Shown: positions 44,201 to 53,279 of the stretch, piece after piece
Layout: each line of letters opens with the position of its first letter
How positions within the stretch are numbered: position 1 is the first letter of the stretch
Notes under the pieces: model-generated
Databases searched by the model: none
Told to the model about the DNA's origin: nothing
The model's input: only the letters and a program-made list of their open reading frames with translations
Position numbers and translations under genes: made by a program
Assembly: GCA_035604195.1 (NCBI GenBank)
Contig: DATNIY010000102.1
Location: 1-64,000, forward strand
Direction of reading: 5' to 3'
DNA: 64,000 nt
From: DATJLY01 sp035604195
Lineage (GTDB): Bacteria; Pseudomonadota; Alphaproteobacteria; ATCC43930; CGMCC-115725

Positions 44201-45182
44201 TGCGCGCCTCGGGCCGCGTCAGACCGTCGAAGAGCGCCGCCGCCGCCGCTTCGTCCTGCCAGCGGATTGCGACCTTGAGCGCGGCGATGCGGCCGCGCCA
44301 AGCGGGCGGCAGCCGCACCCAATCCTTCTCCGTGGTGACGAGACGCGCGGCCAAGCGCTCGGCCTCGGCGCCGAGGCGCTCGAGCTCGTCCTCGCGCCAG
44401 AAATGGTGATCGGCGAAGGCGTGGCACGCTGCGAGCTTGGCGCCTAGCGCCTCGAGCGTGCGGAAGAATTTCTCGGGCCGCCCGATGCCGGCGAAGGCGA
44501 TGACCGTCGCGCCGCGCAGCTCCGTTCCGCCAAGAGGGACGAGACTCGCGCGCAAGACCGGCGTTGCGCCCAATTGCGGCAGCACCTGCGCCTCGTCTTC
44601 GCCGAGCAGCACGACCGCATCGGCGCGGGCAAGCGCCGCCGCCACGGGCTCGCGCAGCGGCCCGGCCGGGATGACCCTGCCATTGCCGAAGCCGTAGCCG
44701 CCATCGACGACCAAAAGCGAGCGATCCTTGGCCAAATCCGGATTCTGGAAGCCGTCATCGAGGATGATGATCCCGGCGCCGGCCGCCGCCGCTTCGCGCG
44801 CGCCGGCGACTCGGTCGCGCGCGATCCAGGTCGGCGCAACGCAAGCGAGCAGGAGCGGCTCGTCGCCCACCGCGCGCGCATCGTGGCGGGCGGGATCGAC
44901 GGCGATCGGACCGGAAATTCTGCCGCCATAGCCGCGGCTTAAGACATGCGGATTGAGGCCCCGCGCCGCCGCCATCTGCGCCAGGCTCATCACCACCGGC
45001 GTCTTGCCGGCGCCGCCCGCCACCACATTGCCGACGCAGACCACCGGGACCGGGGCATGAAACGGCCGCGCCAGCGCGCGCCTTGCCGCGCCTGCCGCCC
45101 AATGGCCCAAGGCCAGCGGCCGGAGCAGATGCGCGGCAAGCCCGCCGCGCGTCCAGAATTCAGGCGCTGATAGCGGCGGCAT
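44193..45182 (-). CDS. lpxK: Tetraacyldisaccharide 4'-kinase
   Basis: A 329-residue membrane-associated P-loop kinase phosphorylating the 4' position of the lipid A precursor. Walker A is VGNVVAGGAGKTPVV; LSRGYGGRISGP, VGDEPLLLA and ILDDGFQNPDLAKD are all LpxK hallmarks. The late FAGIGRPEKFFRTLEALG and TTEKDWVRLP close the family pattern. It overlaps waaA by 23 bp upstream and the acyltransferase by 8 bp downstream, so it is strongly coupled. Confidence 0.96.
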   Translation of the reverse strand: MPPLSAPEFWTRGGLAAHLLRPLALGHWAAGAARRALARPFHAPVPVVCVGNVVAGGAGKTPVVMSLAQMAAARGLNPHVLSRGYGGRISGPIAVDPARHDARAVGDEPLLLACVAPTWIARDRVAGAREAAAAGAGIIILDDGFQNPDLAKDRSLLVVDGGYGFGNGRVIPAGPLREPVAAALARADAVVLLGEDEAQVLPQLGATPVLRASLVPLGGTELRGATVIAFAGIGRPEKFFRTLEALGAKLAACHAFADHHFWREDELERLGAEAERLAARLVTTEKDWVRLPPAWRGRIAALKVAIRWQDEAAAAALFDGLTRPEARNG

Positions 45183-46458
45183 TGGGCGACAGGCGGTCGA
45201 GCCAGGGCTTAAGCCGCGCCATCACCGCATCGAGCACGTCGCGATTATGCGCGGCGACACCGGCGGCGGCGGCGGCGCGCGCGGCGCGCTCCAAGGGATC
45301 GTCCAAGAGCCGCCCGACCGCCGCGGCGAGGCTCGGCCCGTCGGTGACGGTGAGGGTGGCGCCGGCGGCGGCGAGGGCGCGCGCCATCGCGGCGGCGTTG
45401 CTCATGTCGGGGCCGTGCAGGATGGCGCAGTCGAGCAGCGCCGCTTCGAGCGGATTGTGGCCGCCCTTGCGCGTGAGCGAGCCGCCGACGAAGGCGATGC
45501 CGGCGAGGCGGTAGAACAGGCCGAGCTCGCCCAAGGTGTCCGCGAGATAGATCTCCGTCGCCGCCGTCACCGTCTCGGCGCGCGTGCGGCGGGCGATGCG
45601 CAAGCCCCGCCCGCGCAGCAGCGCCTCGATCGCATCGCCGCGGCCGGGGTGGCGCGGCGCGATGATGGTCAAGAGCCCCGGCCGCGGCAGCGCGAGCATC
45701 CGATGCACCGAGGCGACGATCTCCTCCTCGCCTTCATGTGTGCTGGCCGCGAGCCAGCGCGGGCGGTCCTTGATCGCGGCGGCAAGCGCGGCGAAATCGC
45801 TTTCGTTCACCGGCAAGGGCACCGCGGCGGATTTGAGATCGCCGACCGTCGTCGCATCGACGGCGCCCAGGCGCAGGAAGCGGTCCGCCTGCACGCCGTC
45901 CTGCGCCAGGCAGAGATCGAAGCTCCTAAGCAGCGGCGCAATGAAGCTGGGCAGTCGCTGCCAGCCGCCGAAAGAGCGCAGCGACATGCGCCCGTTGAGC
46001 AGCAGCAGCGGAATCCCGCGCGCCCGCGTCTCGGCAATGAGATTGGGCCACAGCTCCGATTCGACCCAGAGCGCCAGATCGGGCCGCCAATGGGCGAGGA
46101 AGCGCCGCACATAGGATGGCCGATCGACCGGCACGTATTGATGCCAGGCGCGGTCGGCCGGAAGCCGCGTCGCCAACAGGCGCGCCGAGGTGACGGTGCC
46201 GGTGGTGACGAGAACGCGAAGCCCCGGCCGCTCGACCAGCAGGCGGTCGATCAGCGACAGCATGGAGACCGCCTCGCCGACGCTCGCGGCATGGACCCAG
46301 ACGAGCGGACCCGCCGGACGCGTCCGGCTGGCGATGCCGCGGCGCTCGGCGAAGCGCTCCGGCTCCTCCTTGCCGCGCTTGAGGCGGCGGGAGAGGTAGA
46401 AGCTCACCGCCGGACCCAAGACGACGGTGAGGCCGCGATAGCAGGCGAGCCAGCTCAT
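45160..46458 (-). CDS. waaA: Kdo transferase (3-deoxy-D-manno-octulosonic acid transferase)
   Basis: A 432-residue GT30 glycosyltransferase attaching Kdo to lipid IVA at the inner membrane. Start 46458 overlaps the DUF374 acyltransferase stop by 4 bp (ATGA). Blocks: LVWVHAASVGEAVSMLSLI, VTTGTVTSARLL, HQYVPVDRPSYVRRFL, ELWPNLIAETRARGIPLLL, and later AASTHEGEEEIV and the C-terminal GGHNPLEAAL. All are typical for KdtA/WaaA. Confidence 0.96.
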   Translation of the reverse strand: MSWLACYRGLTVVLGPAVSFYLSRRLKRGKEEPERFAERRGIASRTRPAGPLVWVHAASVGEAVSMLSLIDRLLVERPGLRVLVTTGTVTSARLLATRLPADRAWHQYVPVDRPSYVRRFLAHWRPDLALWVESELWPNLIAETRARGIPLLLLNGRMSLRSFGGWQRLPSFIAPLLRSFDLCLAQDGVQADRFLRLGAVDATTVGDLKSAAVPLPVNESDFAALAAAIKDRPRWLAASTHEGEEEIVASVHRMLALPRPGLLTIIAPRHPGRGDAIEALLRGRGLRIARRTRAETVTAATEIYLADTLGELGLFYRLAGIAFVGGSLTRKGGHNPLEAALLDCAILHGPDMSNAAAMARALAAAGATLTVTDGPSLAAAVGRLLDDPLERAARAAAAAGVAAHNRDVLDAVMARLKPWLDRLSPNAAAISA

Positions 46459-47201
46459 CCGCGCCCGCCCGCGGCGCGCCGGCGGGCGCGCCATTCCTGC
46501 CGCGCCAAGGTGCCGGGCGCCGTCGCCTCGCAGCCGACGCGCCGGTCGGCCTCGGCGGTGAGATCATTCATCCGGCGCTCGATCAGGCGGCGCCATTGCT
46601 CGGTCGCGCCATCGTCGAGATGGCTCGGCACATCGATCGGCTCGCCCCACAGGAAGACCCCGCGGCTCAGCGGCAGCGCCAGGTGGAAGCGGTCCCAGCT
46701 GTCGAGAATGCGCCGCCGGCTGGTGGCATAGGTCATCGGCACGACCGGCACTTGCGCGAGCCGCGCCATGCCGACAATGCCGACGCTCGCGCGCATCGCT
46801 GGGCCGTCGGGGCCGTCCGGGGTGATGCCGACGCAAACGCCGGAGCGGATGCTGCGCACCATCGCGCGCAGCGCCGCCGCGCCGCCGTCGCTGCTCGAGC
46901 CGGCGATCGAGCCGATGCCGAAATAGGCGACGGCGCCGGCGATGATGCGGCCGTCGCGATGGCCGGACATGAGCATGTTGAGCGGCGCGCGCCGGCGCCA
47001 CATCAGCGGCAGCATCAAGAGCCGGCCGTGCCAGAAGGCGATGATGAAGGGCCGGCGCTGGGCCTCGAGCGCAGCAGGTATCTCGCCGCCCTGGACGGTC
47101 CAACGGCTCGTCCGATAGACCAGGCGGATATAGATCTGGACGAGCCAGCACAGCACCCAACGCAGGGCTTGGCTGCGCAGCGCCCGGTGCCACAGCCGCA
47201 T
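46455..47201 (-). CDS. Lysophospholipid acyltransferase family protein (DUF374)
   Basis: A 248-residue membrane-associated protein. DUF374 blocks: FIIAFWHGRLLMLPLMWRR, the sequence SGHRDGRIIAGAVAYFG and GITPDGPDGPAMRAS. WHGR supplies the acyltransferase-like His. In alphaproteobacteria it usually sits just before waaA, as here, and is presumed to act on lipid A or a related lipid. Start lies 3 bp after the msbA stop, and its stop overlaps the waaA start. Confidence 0.9.
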   Translation of the reverse strand: MRLWHRALRSQALRWVLCWLVQIYIRLVYRTSRWTVQGGEIPAALEAQRRPFIIAFWHGRLLMLPLMWRRRAPLNMLMSGHRDGRIIAGAVAYFGIGSIAGSSSDGGAAALRAMVRSIRSGVCVGITPDGPDGPAMRASVGIVGMARLAQVPVVPMTYATSRRRILDSWDRFHLALPLSRGVFLWGEPIDVPSHLDDGATEQWRRLIERRMNDLTAEADRRVGCEATAPGTLARQEWRARRRAAGGRG

Positions 47202-47204
47202 GGC

Positions 47205-49085
47205 TCAGGCCCGCGCCTCGATCGCCCGCGGCGCCACCGCAACCGCCTGATCGGCGAATTGGAGGGCATAGAGCCGGGCGTAGATGCCGTCGCGGCGGAT
47301 GAGCTCGGCATGGCTCCCCGACTCGACCACGCGGCCGGCATCGACGACGTAGATGATGTCGGCGTCGATCACGGTCGAAAGGCGATGGGCGATGACGACG
47401 GTGGTGCGGCCGCGCATGAGGAGTCGGAGCGCCGCTTGCACGTGGCGCTCGGATTCGCTGTCGAGGGATGAGGTCGCCTCGTCCAAGAGTAGAATCGGCG
47501 CGTTCTTCAGCATGGCGCGGGCGATCGCGAGGCGCTGGCGCTGGCCGCCCGAGAGCTTGATGCCGTGCTCGCCCACCGGCGTATCGTAGCCCTGCGGCAG
47601 CGCGCGGATGAACTCGTCGGCCGCCGCTGCCTTGGCGGCCGCGACGACCTCCTGGTCGCTGGCGCCGAAGCGGCCATAGGCGATGTTGGCCCTGACCGTG
47701 TCGTCGAACAGCGTCACCTCCTGGCTCACCAGCGCAATGGCCGCGCGCAGCGAGGCGAGCGTCACTTCGCGCACATCGGCGCCGTCGATCCGCACCGCGC
47801 CGGAAGCGACGTCGTAGAAGCGCGGCACCAGGTTGAGAATCGTCGTCTTGCCCGCGCCGGACGCGCCGACCAGCGCCACCGTCTTGCCGGCGGGGACGGT
47901 GAGCGACAGCCGCTGCAGCGCCGGCGCGCCATTGCCATAGACGAAATGCACATCCTCGAAGCGGATCTCGCCGCCTTTGATCCGCAAAGTCTCGGCATGC
48001 GGCTTGTCGCGGATCGCGGGCTCGATGTCGAGCACGGTGAAGATGCGCTGCGCCGCGGCCAGCCCTTCCTGCAGGCTGGTATTCAACCCGGCCAGCGTTT
48101 TGAGCGGCTGATAGGCCAAAAGCAGCGCCGTGACGAAGGAGAAGAACGTGCCGGGCGTGCGCGCGCCGCTGATCACCTGATGGCCGCCATAAAGGATGAC
48201 CAGGGCGACCGCGATTCCGCCCAGGGTCTCCATCAGCGGCGAGGCAATGGAGCGCACGCGCGCCGCGCGCTCGACCAGGTCGAAGAGGCGCTCGACCAGC
48301 CGGCCCGCCCGCTTGGTCTCGTAGGATTCCATGCCATAGGCCTTGACCTGGCGCGCGCCTTGGAAGGTCTGGTCGAGCAGGGTCATGAACTGGCCGAGTT
48401 CGGCCTGCGTGTCCGCCGACACCCGGCGCATCCGCCGCCCGACGCTGGCGATGGGCCGCAAGGCCACGGGAAAGACGACGAAGGCGATGAGCGCCAGGAC
48501 CCAATCCTGGTAGAACATGAGCGCGACGAGAAAGGCCGCCGTCACCGCTTCCTTGCCGATGCCGGCGAGCACCGTGGTGGCGGCATTGCGCAGCAGCCCC
48601 GCGTCGTTGACGAAGCGCGAGATCAGCGTGCCCGTCGGATTGGCATGGAAGAACGCGAGATCGGCGCGCATCAGCCGCGCGAACAGCGACAGCTGGATGT
48701 CCGCGACGATGCGCTGCCCCACCCGGGTCATCAGCACGACCTGGGCATAGTTGGCGATGCCCTTGACGAAGGCCAATCCCACCACCGCCGCCGGGATGAT
48801 CAGCAACAGCCGCTCGTCGCGCGCGACGAAGACGCGATCGAGCATCGGTTGCATCAGCCAGGCATTGGCCGCGGTGGCGGCGGCGACGAGGCCCATGGCG
48901 AGGAACGCGAGCCCCATGCGGCCGAGATGCGGGCGCAGAAACTCGCCCACCAGCCGGCGCGTGAGCGGCCAGGTATCGTGGCTGAATTCGGGCTGCCGCG
49001 CCGCCGCCGTGGGCAGCGCGCCCGCCGGCTTACTGGTATCGGCTTCGGCGCTCAAGACGGCTCGGTTCCTCCGTGGGGCGATCAT
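47205..49085 (-). CDS. msbA: Lipid A-export-type ABC transporter (MsbA-like), fused permease/ATPase
   Basis: A half-transporter of about 625 residues with six membrane segments (residues about 60-340) and a C-terminal ATPase: Walker A LVGASGAGKTTILNLV, signature LSGGQRQRLAIARAML, Walker B ILLLDEATSSLD, and the H-loop VIAHRLSTV. Being first in the lipid A operon suggests it flips lipid A-core across the inner membrane. Start is uncertain: ATG 49085 has no SD, while TTG 49055 lies 12 nt after GGAGG; the frame also extends to 49157. The upstream region contains the divergent fic promoter. Confidence 0.9.
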   Translation of the reverse strand: MIAPRRNRAVLSAEADTSKPAGALPTAAARQPEFSHDTWPLTRRLVGEFLRPHLGRMGLAFLAMGLVAAATAANAWLMQPMLDRVFVARDERLLLIIPAAVVGLAFVKGIANYAQVVLMTRVGQRIVADIQLSLFARLMRADLAFFHANPTGTLISRFVNDAGLLRNAATTVLAGIGKEAVTAAFLVALMFYQDWVLALIAFVVFPVALRPIASVGRRMRRVSADTQAELGQFMTLLDQTFQGARQVKAYGMESYETKRAGRLVERLFDLVERAARVRSIASPLMETLGGIAVALVILYGGHQVISGARTPGTFFSFVTALLLAYQPLKTLAGLNTSLQEGLAAAQRIFTVLDIEPAIRDKPHAETLRIKGGEIRFEDVHFVYGNGAPALQRLSLTVPAGKTVALVGASGAGKTTILNLVPRFYDVASGAVRIDGADVREVTLASLRAAIALVSQEVTLFDDTVRANIAYGRFGASDQEVVAAAKAAAADEFIRALPQGYDTPVGEHGIKLSGGQRQRLAIARAMLKNAPILLLDEATSSLDSESERHVQAALRLLMRGRTTVVIAHRLSTVIDADIIYVVDAGRVVESGSHAELIRRDGIYARLYALQFADQAVAVAPRAIEARA

Positions 49086-49158
49086 AGCGAGCAGCAGCCG
49101 GCGCTGCCAGGCACGCGGGCCAGGGGGGTGGTTGGGCGGCCCATGATGGTTAAACATA

Positions 49159-49186
49159 TTGACTCTGTATCAAAAACAAATAATAT
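49159..49186 (+). promoter_or_regulatory. Sigma-70 promoter of the fic gene
   Basis: TTGACT (49159-49164) and TAATAT (49181-49186) are separated by 16 bp of AT-rich sequence, close to the ideal -35/-10 pair. It is one of few promoters in this window recognisable at sight. A CTGTATC half-site lies between the two boxes (49165-49171), matching the palindrome immediately downstream. Confidence 0.75.
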
Positions 49187-49203
49187 CTGTATACGATACA
49201 GAT
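49185..49203. promoter_or_regulatory. Perfect palindromic operator candidate at the fic transcription start
   Basis: ATCTGTAT-ACG-ATACAGAT is an 8-bp perfect inverted repeat with a 3-bp spacer, overlapping the -10 box and the expected start point. With the additional CTGTATC between the -35 and -10, it forms the pattern of a repressor binding site. The binding protein is not known. Confidence 0.6.
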
Positions 49204-49233
49204 TGGAAATGCCTTTCCATCAGTGAGGCGAAA

Positions 49234-50394
49234 ATGCTTTTTAGGACCCCGGAGTTACGCCCAGACGAAGAAACGGCAATTAAACGGATCAATGAGCTAC
49301 GTACCCAACTGAAATACGCTACGTCAGCGCCCAAAAGGTGGACGGGCCTCTTGCGTCGTGATGCATTCGCTCGCGCTATACGTGGCTCGAATACCATCGA
49401 AGGATACAATGTCACAATTGATGATGCTGTCGCAGTAGCGGAGGATGAAGAACCACTCGACGCAGACGAAGAGACCCGCGCCGCGATCATCGGCTACCGT
49501 GATGCGCTAACCTATATCCTTCAACTCGAAAACGACCCTCATTTTGAATACAGCGCAGCCTTAATCCGAAGTCTGCATTACATGATGATTAAATACGATC
49601 TGAGTAAGCGACCGGGCCAATGGCGACCAGGCCCAATCCGTGTCGTGGATGAGAGAAAAAAGCAGGTGGTTTACACCGGCCCTGATGCTGACAAGCTTCC
49701 ATCGCTAATGCGGGAACTCATAAGCTCTCTCAATGAAAAGGACGCTTCGCCAGCGATGATTCGCGCCGCCATGGCGCATCTGAATCTAACGATGATTCAT
49801 CCCTTCTCCGACGGGAATGGGCGGATGGCGCGGGCACTGCAAACGCTCGTACTCGCGCGCGAGGGAATCTTAAGTCCGACTTTTTGTAGCATCGAAGAAT
49901 ATTTGGGCCGTCATCAAGACGACTACTACAATGTCCTAGCCGAAGTTGGCAAAGGCAGCTGGCACCCGGAATGTGATGCGCGGCCATGGATAAGGTTCTG
50001 TCTGCTTGCTCACTATCGCGGAGCGACGAATCTCTTACGACGGACCAGAGAATTGCAGATTCTGTGGGACGAGATCGAACTACAAAGGAAAAAACTCGGC
50101 TTGCCGGAGCGCGTGGAAGTAGCGCTCGTAACCGCAGCATTTGGGCGGCGAGTCTACAATTCGCTGTATCGGAAGATGTCCGAAATTTCCGATCAAGTCG
50201 CAAGTCGCGATCTCAAAAAGCTTACCGATCTTGGGCTCTTAGTGCCACACGGTGAAAAACGAGGCCGGCTTTACATGGGATCTAAGAAATTGCTCGCGGC
50301 AAGGCAGCGACTCAAAGAAATACGAATCGAAGACGATCCCTTTGCGATGGATAAGCCGAAGCAACCAAGCCTACCGGGGCTTTCTGCGGAGTGA
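49234..50394 (+). CDS. Fic-domain protein with N-terminal inhibitory helix
   Basis: A 386-residue Fic protein. The Fic core is HPFSDGNGRMAR (residues about 188-199), all catalytic residues present, so AMP-transfer or related activity is expected. An inhibitory (S/T)xxxE(G/N) motif, SNTIEG (residues about 52-57), sits ahead of the core, marking a self-inhibited class II Fic. The C-terminal part (residues about 290-370) resembles a winged helix: VALVTAAFGRRVYNSLYRKM with KKLTDLGLLVPHGEKRGRLY. Start 49234 has the SD GAGG. Base composition is clearly AT-richer than its neighbours, suggesting transfer. It has a clear promoter and operator. Confidence 0.93.
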   Translation: MLFRTPELRPDEETAIKRINELRTQLKYATSAPKRWTGLLRRDAFARAIRGSNTIEGYNVTIDDAVAVAEDEEPLDADEETRAAIIGYRDALTYILQLENDPHFEYSAALIRSLHYMMIKYDLSKRPGQWRPGPIRVVDERKKQVVYTGPDADKLPSLMRELISSLNEKDASPAMIRAAMAHLNLTMIHPFSDGNGRMARALQTLVLAREGILSPTFCSIEEYLGRHQDDYYNVLAEVGKGSWHPECDARPWIRFCLLAHYRGATNLLRRTRELQILWDEIELQRKKLGLPERVEVALVTAAFGRRVYNSLYRKMSEISDQVASRDLKKLTDLGLLVPHGEKRGRLYMGSKKLLAARQRLKEIRIEDDPFAMDKPKQPSLPGLSAE

Positions 50395-50526
50395 TTTTCG
50401 AGTGTCATTTGGTTCACCGGCGTGACGGCGCGGCGTCTAGTCCGTCACCTTGCCAGCAGCAGTGTTGCCGATCGGCTTGGCGAACTGCATGGAATCGCTG
50501 GGTCGTTTGGGGCGCTTTATCGGCAC

Positions 50527-50724
50527 CTAACTGCCCTTCATAACTCGCAGTTGGCCTATGTCGGTGATCATCAGGCCGCCTAGCGCGTCCTTCGCGTACC
50601 CCAGATTTATAAGCTTGGCCTGATGCTTCGCTGGGGTCGTCCCGCGCAAAGTCCCTTTTGAGAGTTCCTTAAGGGACTGAAATTCGGCGGTCGAAAGGGG
50701 GACGTTCAGATTAGGAAGTACCAT
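50527..50724 (-). CDS. Small 65-residue hypothetical protein beside fic
   Basis: A 65-residue protein, MVLPNLNVPLS at the start and ITDIGQLRVMKGS at the end. Predicted helix-helix-helix followed by a hairpin (AKLINLGYAKDALGG then LMITDIGQLR) recalls small winged-helix proteins, as inference only. No SD. The inverted repeat CCATAA/TTATGG (50721-50726 and 50732-50737) spans the start codon, which could be an operator or part of a leaderless start. It converges with fic, lies in the same AT-richer patch, and could be a remnant or a companion. The 132 bp between its stop and fic shows nothing else. Confidence 0.5.
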   Translation of the reverse strand: MVLPNLNVPLSTAEFQSLKELSKGTLRGTTPAKHQAKLINLGYAKDALGGLMITDIGQLRVMKGS

Positions 50725-50870
50725 AAAACCATTATGGCATGCTCCGAAAAAAAGCAAAAGAGACCTGCAGATTGAAACTGACCCCGGCACCCGCTGGAAG
50801 CTTGAATTATGGCGCCGTGCTGCCGAAGATGCGCGCCGACTCGCGCCCGACCCCAACGATCCCCGCTCTC

Positions 50871-51785
50871 ATGGACCGCGACCGGACAGCCAAGCCGCGG
50901 CGGCTGCTCATCCTCTACAACCCCGTCGCCGGGCGGCGCGCGCGGCGCCAGCTCAATGCCTGGCTCGGGCATTTGCGCGGTCTCGGAGTTGTGGCGCGGG
51001 TCGCCGAGACCGCCGGCCCCGGCCATGCCGAGGACCTGGCGCGCGCCGCCGATGCCGCCGAATTCGATGCCGTCGTCGTCGCCGGCGGCGATGGCACGGC
51101 GAACGAGGCGCTGAACGGCCTCGCCGATTCGCCTTTGCCCTTGGCGCTGCTGCCGCTCGGCACCGCGAACGTGCTGGCGAACGAGCTGGGCCTGCCGCGC
51201 CGGCTCGATGCGCTCGCGCAAATCGCCGCCTTCGCGCCGGCGCGTGCCGTGCGTCCGGCCGAGGCGGTGGCACCCAACGCGGTGGCCGGGCGGCGCTTTC
51301 TGCTGATGGCCGGGATCGGCTTCGATGCCGCGGTCGTGGCCGGACTGAACGAGCGCCTGAAGCGCCGCTTGGGCAAGGCCGCCTATGTCGCGAGCATCTT
51401 GGGCCGTCTCGGCGATTACCGGCCGTTCGTCTTCCCCGTGCGCATCGACGGCATCGCCGCCGCGCCGGCTTCGCTCGTCGCGGCGCGGGCGCATTTCTAT
51501 GGCGGGCGGTTCGTGCTGGCGCCCGAGGCGCGGCTCGATGTGCCGCGTCTCGAGATCGTGCTGTTCGAGCGGCCGGGCCGCGCCGCGGCGCTTGCTTATC
51601 TCGCCGCGCTCGCCTTGGGCAGCCTGCCGCGTCGGCGCGATGTGCGCATCCTCGCCGCGCAAAATGTGGAGGTGCTCGGGCCCGCGGGGTTGCCGGTGCA
51701 GATCGACGGCGATGTGCGCGCGCGCCTGCCGGTGATCCTGCGTCTCGCGGCGACGGCGCAGGCCATCATTGCGCCGCCGGCTTAA
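50871..51785 (+). CDS. Diacylglycerol kinase-family lipid kinase (YegS-like)
   Basis: A 304-residue soluble lipid kinase. The N-domain has LLILYNPVAGRRA and the ATP loop VVAGGDGTANEALNGL; the next block PLALLPLGTANVLANELGL is typical, and the C-domain includes LLMAGIGFDAAVV. It may phosphorylate diacylglycerol, phosphatidylglycerol or a sphingoid base. Start at 50871 is chosen at the domain edge; the frame extends up to 50739. Its stop overlaps the pmbA stop by 4 bp on the other strand. Confidence 0.9.
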   Translation: MDRDRTAKPRRLLILYNPVAGRRARRQLNAWLGHLRGLGVVARVAETAGPGHAEDLARAADAAEFDAVVVAGGDGTANEALNGLADSPLPLALLPLGTANVLANELGLPRRLDALAQIAAFAPARAVRPAEAVAPNAVAGRRFLLMAGIGFDAAVVAGLNERLKRRLGKAAYVASILGRLGDYRPFVFPVRIDGIAAAPASLVAARAHFYGGRFVLAPEARLDVPRLEIVLFERPGRAAALAYLAALALGSLPRRRDVRILAAQNVEVLGPAGLPVQIDGDVRARLPVILRLAATAQAIIAPPA

Positions 51786-53125
51786 GCGCCCGCCACCGTC
51801 ATGCTGTCGATGCGCAAGGTCGGCGCGTCGATGCCGGTGCGGAAGACGAGGTCGCTCGCCGCGGTGATGTGCTGATACATGTCCTTCAGATTGCCGGCGA
51901 TGGTCAGCTCGCTCACGGGATAGGCGAGCGCGCCGTTCTCGATCCAGAAGCCGGCGGCGCCGCGGCTGTAATCGCCGGTCACGCCGTTGATGCCCATGCC
52001 CATGAGCTCGATGACATAGAATCCGGCGGCGATGTCGCCGATCAACTCGCCCGCCGTGACCGGGCCGGGCTCGAGCCACAGATTGGTCGGCGACGGACCC
52101 GGCGGCCCGCCGGTGCCGCGGCTGGCATGGCCGGTGGTGTGGAGGCCCAATTGCCGCGCCGAGGCCGAATCGAGGAGCCAGGTCTCGAGCACGCCATCGG
52201 CAATGAGCGCGCGGCGGGCATTCTTGACGCCCTCGCCGTCGAAGGGCTTGGAGCGCAGGCCGCGCCGCCTGTGCGGATCGTCGATCACCGAAACGCCGGC
52301 GGGAAAGATGCGCGCGCCGAGCTTGTCTTTGAGGAAGCTCGTCCCGCGCGCGATGGCGGGGCCGCTGATCGCGCCGACGAGATGACGCAAGAGCGAGCCG
52401 GCAACGCGCGGGTCATAGACCACCGGCACGCGGCAGGTCGGCACCTTGCGCGAATTGAGCCGGCGCACCGCGCGCTCGCCGGCGCGTTTGCCGACCGTGG
52501 CCGCATCTTCGAGATCGCCGGCATGGACGGCGGTCGAATAATCATAGTCGCGCTCCATGCCCGTGCCTTCGCCGGCGAGCACGGCGACGCTGACGCTATG
52601 GCCCGTCCCGCCATATGAGCCGGCAAAACCGTTCGATGCCGCAAGCGCCACGCGCGAGCGGCTCCAGCCGGCCTCGGCGCCCTCGGAGTTGGTGACGCCC
52701 TCAACCGCGCGGGCCGCGTCCTCGGCCGCGGCGGCGCGGGCGATGAGGGTCTCGGGCGCGGGCTCGACGGGGTCGTTCAGATCGAGATCGGGCCATTCCC
52801 GCGCGAGATCCTCGGGCTCGGCCAGGCCGCAATAGGGGTCCTCCGGCACCGCCCTCGCCATGGCGATGGCGCGGCTGACGATTTCGTCGAGCGCCGCGGG
52901 GCCGCGGTCGTTCGAGGCGACGAAGGCCTGGCGCCGGCCGATGAGGACGCGCAGGCCAAGATCATAGCTCTCCGAGCGCTCGAGCTTCTCGACCCGGCCC
53001 AGGCGCTGCGCATGCGACAGCGACGCGCCCTCGACGAGCAAGGCGTCGGCCGCATCGGCGCCGGCGCGGCGCGCCCGCGCGATGAGATCGCCGAGGAGCG
53101 AGAGCGCGTCGGTATCCTGGCTCAT
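51782..53125 (-). CDS. pmbA: TldD/PmbA-family metalloprotease (PmbA)
   Basis: A 447-residue member of the TldD/TldE family. PmbA (TldE) with TldD forms a heterodimeric protease that matures peptides such as microcin B17 and degrades unfolded peptides. PmbA-type features are ALLVEGASLSHAQRLGRVEK, SGPAIARGTSFLKDKLG and MGINGVTGDYSRGAAGFWIENG. PmbA lacks the HExxxH zinc motif carried by TldD, and none is seen. tldD is not in this window. An inverted-repeat element separates it from the next gene upstream. Confidence 0.93.
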   Translation of the reverse strand: MSQDTDALSLLGDLIARARRAGADAADALLVEGASLSHAQRLGRVEKLERSESYDLGLRVLIGRRQAFVASNDRGPAALDEIVSRAIAMARAVPEDPYCGLAEPEDLAREWPDLDLNDPVEPAPETLIARAAAAEDAARAVEGVTNSEGAEAGWSRSRVALAASNGFAGSYGGTGHSVSVAVLAGEGTGMERDYDYSTAVHAGDLEDAATVGKRAGERAVRRLNSRKVPTCRVPVVYDPRVAGSLLRHLVGAISGPAIARGTSFLKDKLGARIFPAGVSVIDDPHRRRGLRSKPFDGEGVKNARRALIADGVLETWLLDSASARQLGLHTTGHASRGTGGPPGPSPTNLWLEPGPVTAGELIGDIAAGFYVIELMGMGINGVTGDYSRGAAGFWIENGALAYPVSELTIAGNLKDMYQHITAASDLVFRTGIDAPTLRIDSMTVAGA

Positions 53126-53157
53126 GGTGAATCCTCGTGCGATTGCTTTGACGCCGT

Positions 53158-53229
53158 CCCCTCACCCTCCCAACGTTGACACATTGAGTCCCTCCCGCTC
53201 CCCAACGGGGAGAGGGTTGGGGTGAGGGG
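53158..53229. repeat. Long nested palindrome between pmbA and ubiD
   Basis: Outer arms CCCCTCACCCTCCCAAC (53158-53174) and GTTGGGGTGAGGGG (53216-53229) pair with small bulges. The inner arms CTCCCC (53198-53203) and GGGGAG (53207-53212) pair around AAC. CTCTCCCC/GGGGAGAG elements of this kind are common between genes in alphaproteobacteria. It lies downstream of ubiD and upstream of pmbA on the same strand. Confidence 0.7.
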
Positions 53230-53279
53230 GATGCAAAGCCGCGACAAACTCGATGCTCAATATAGGATGCGCCGCCTCG

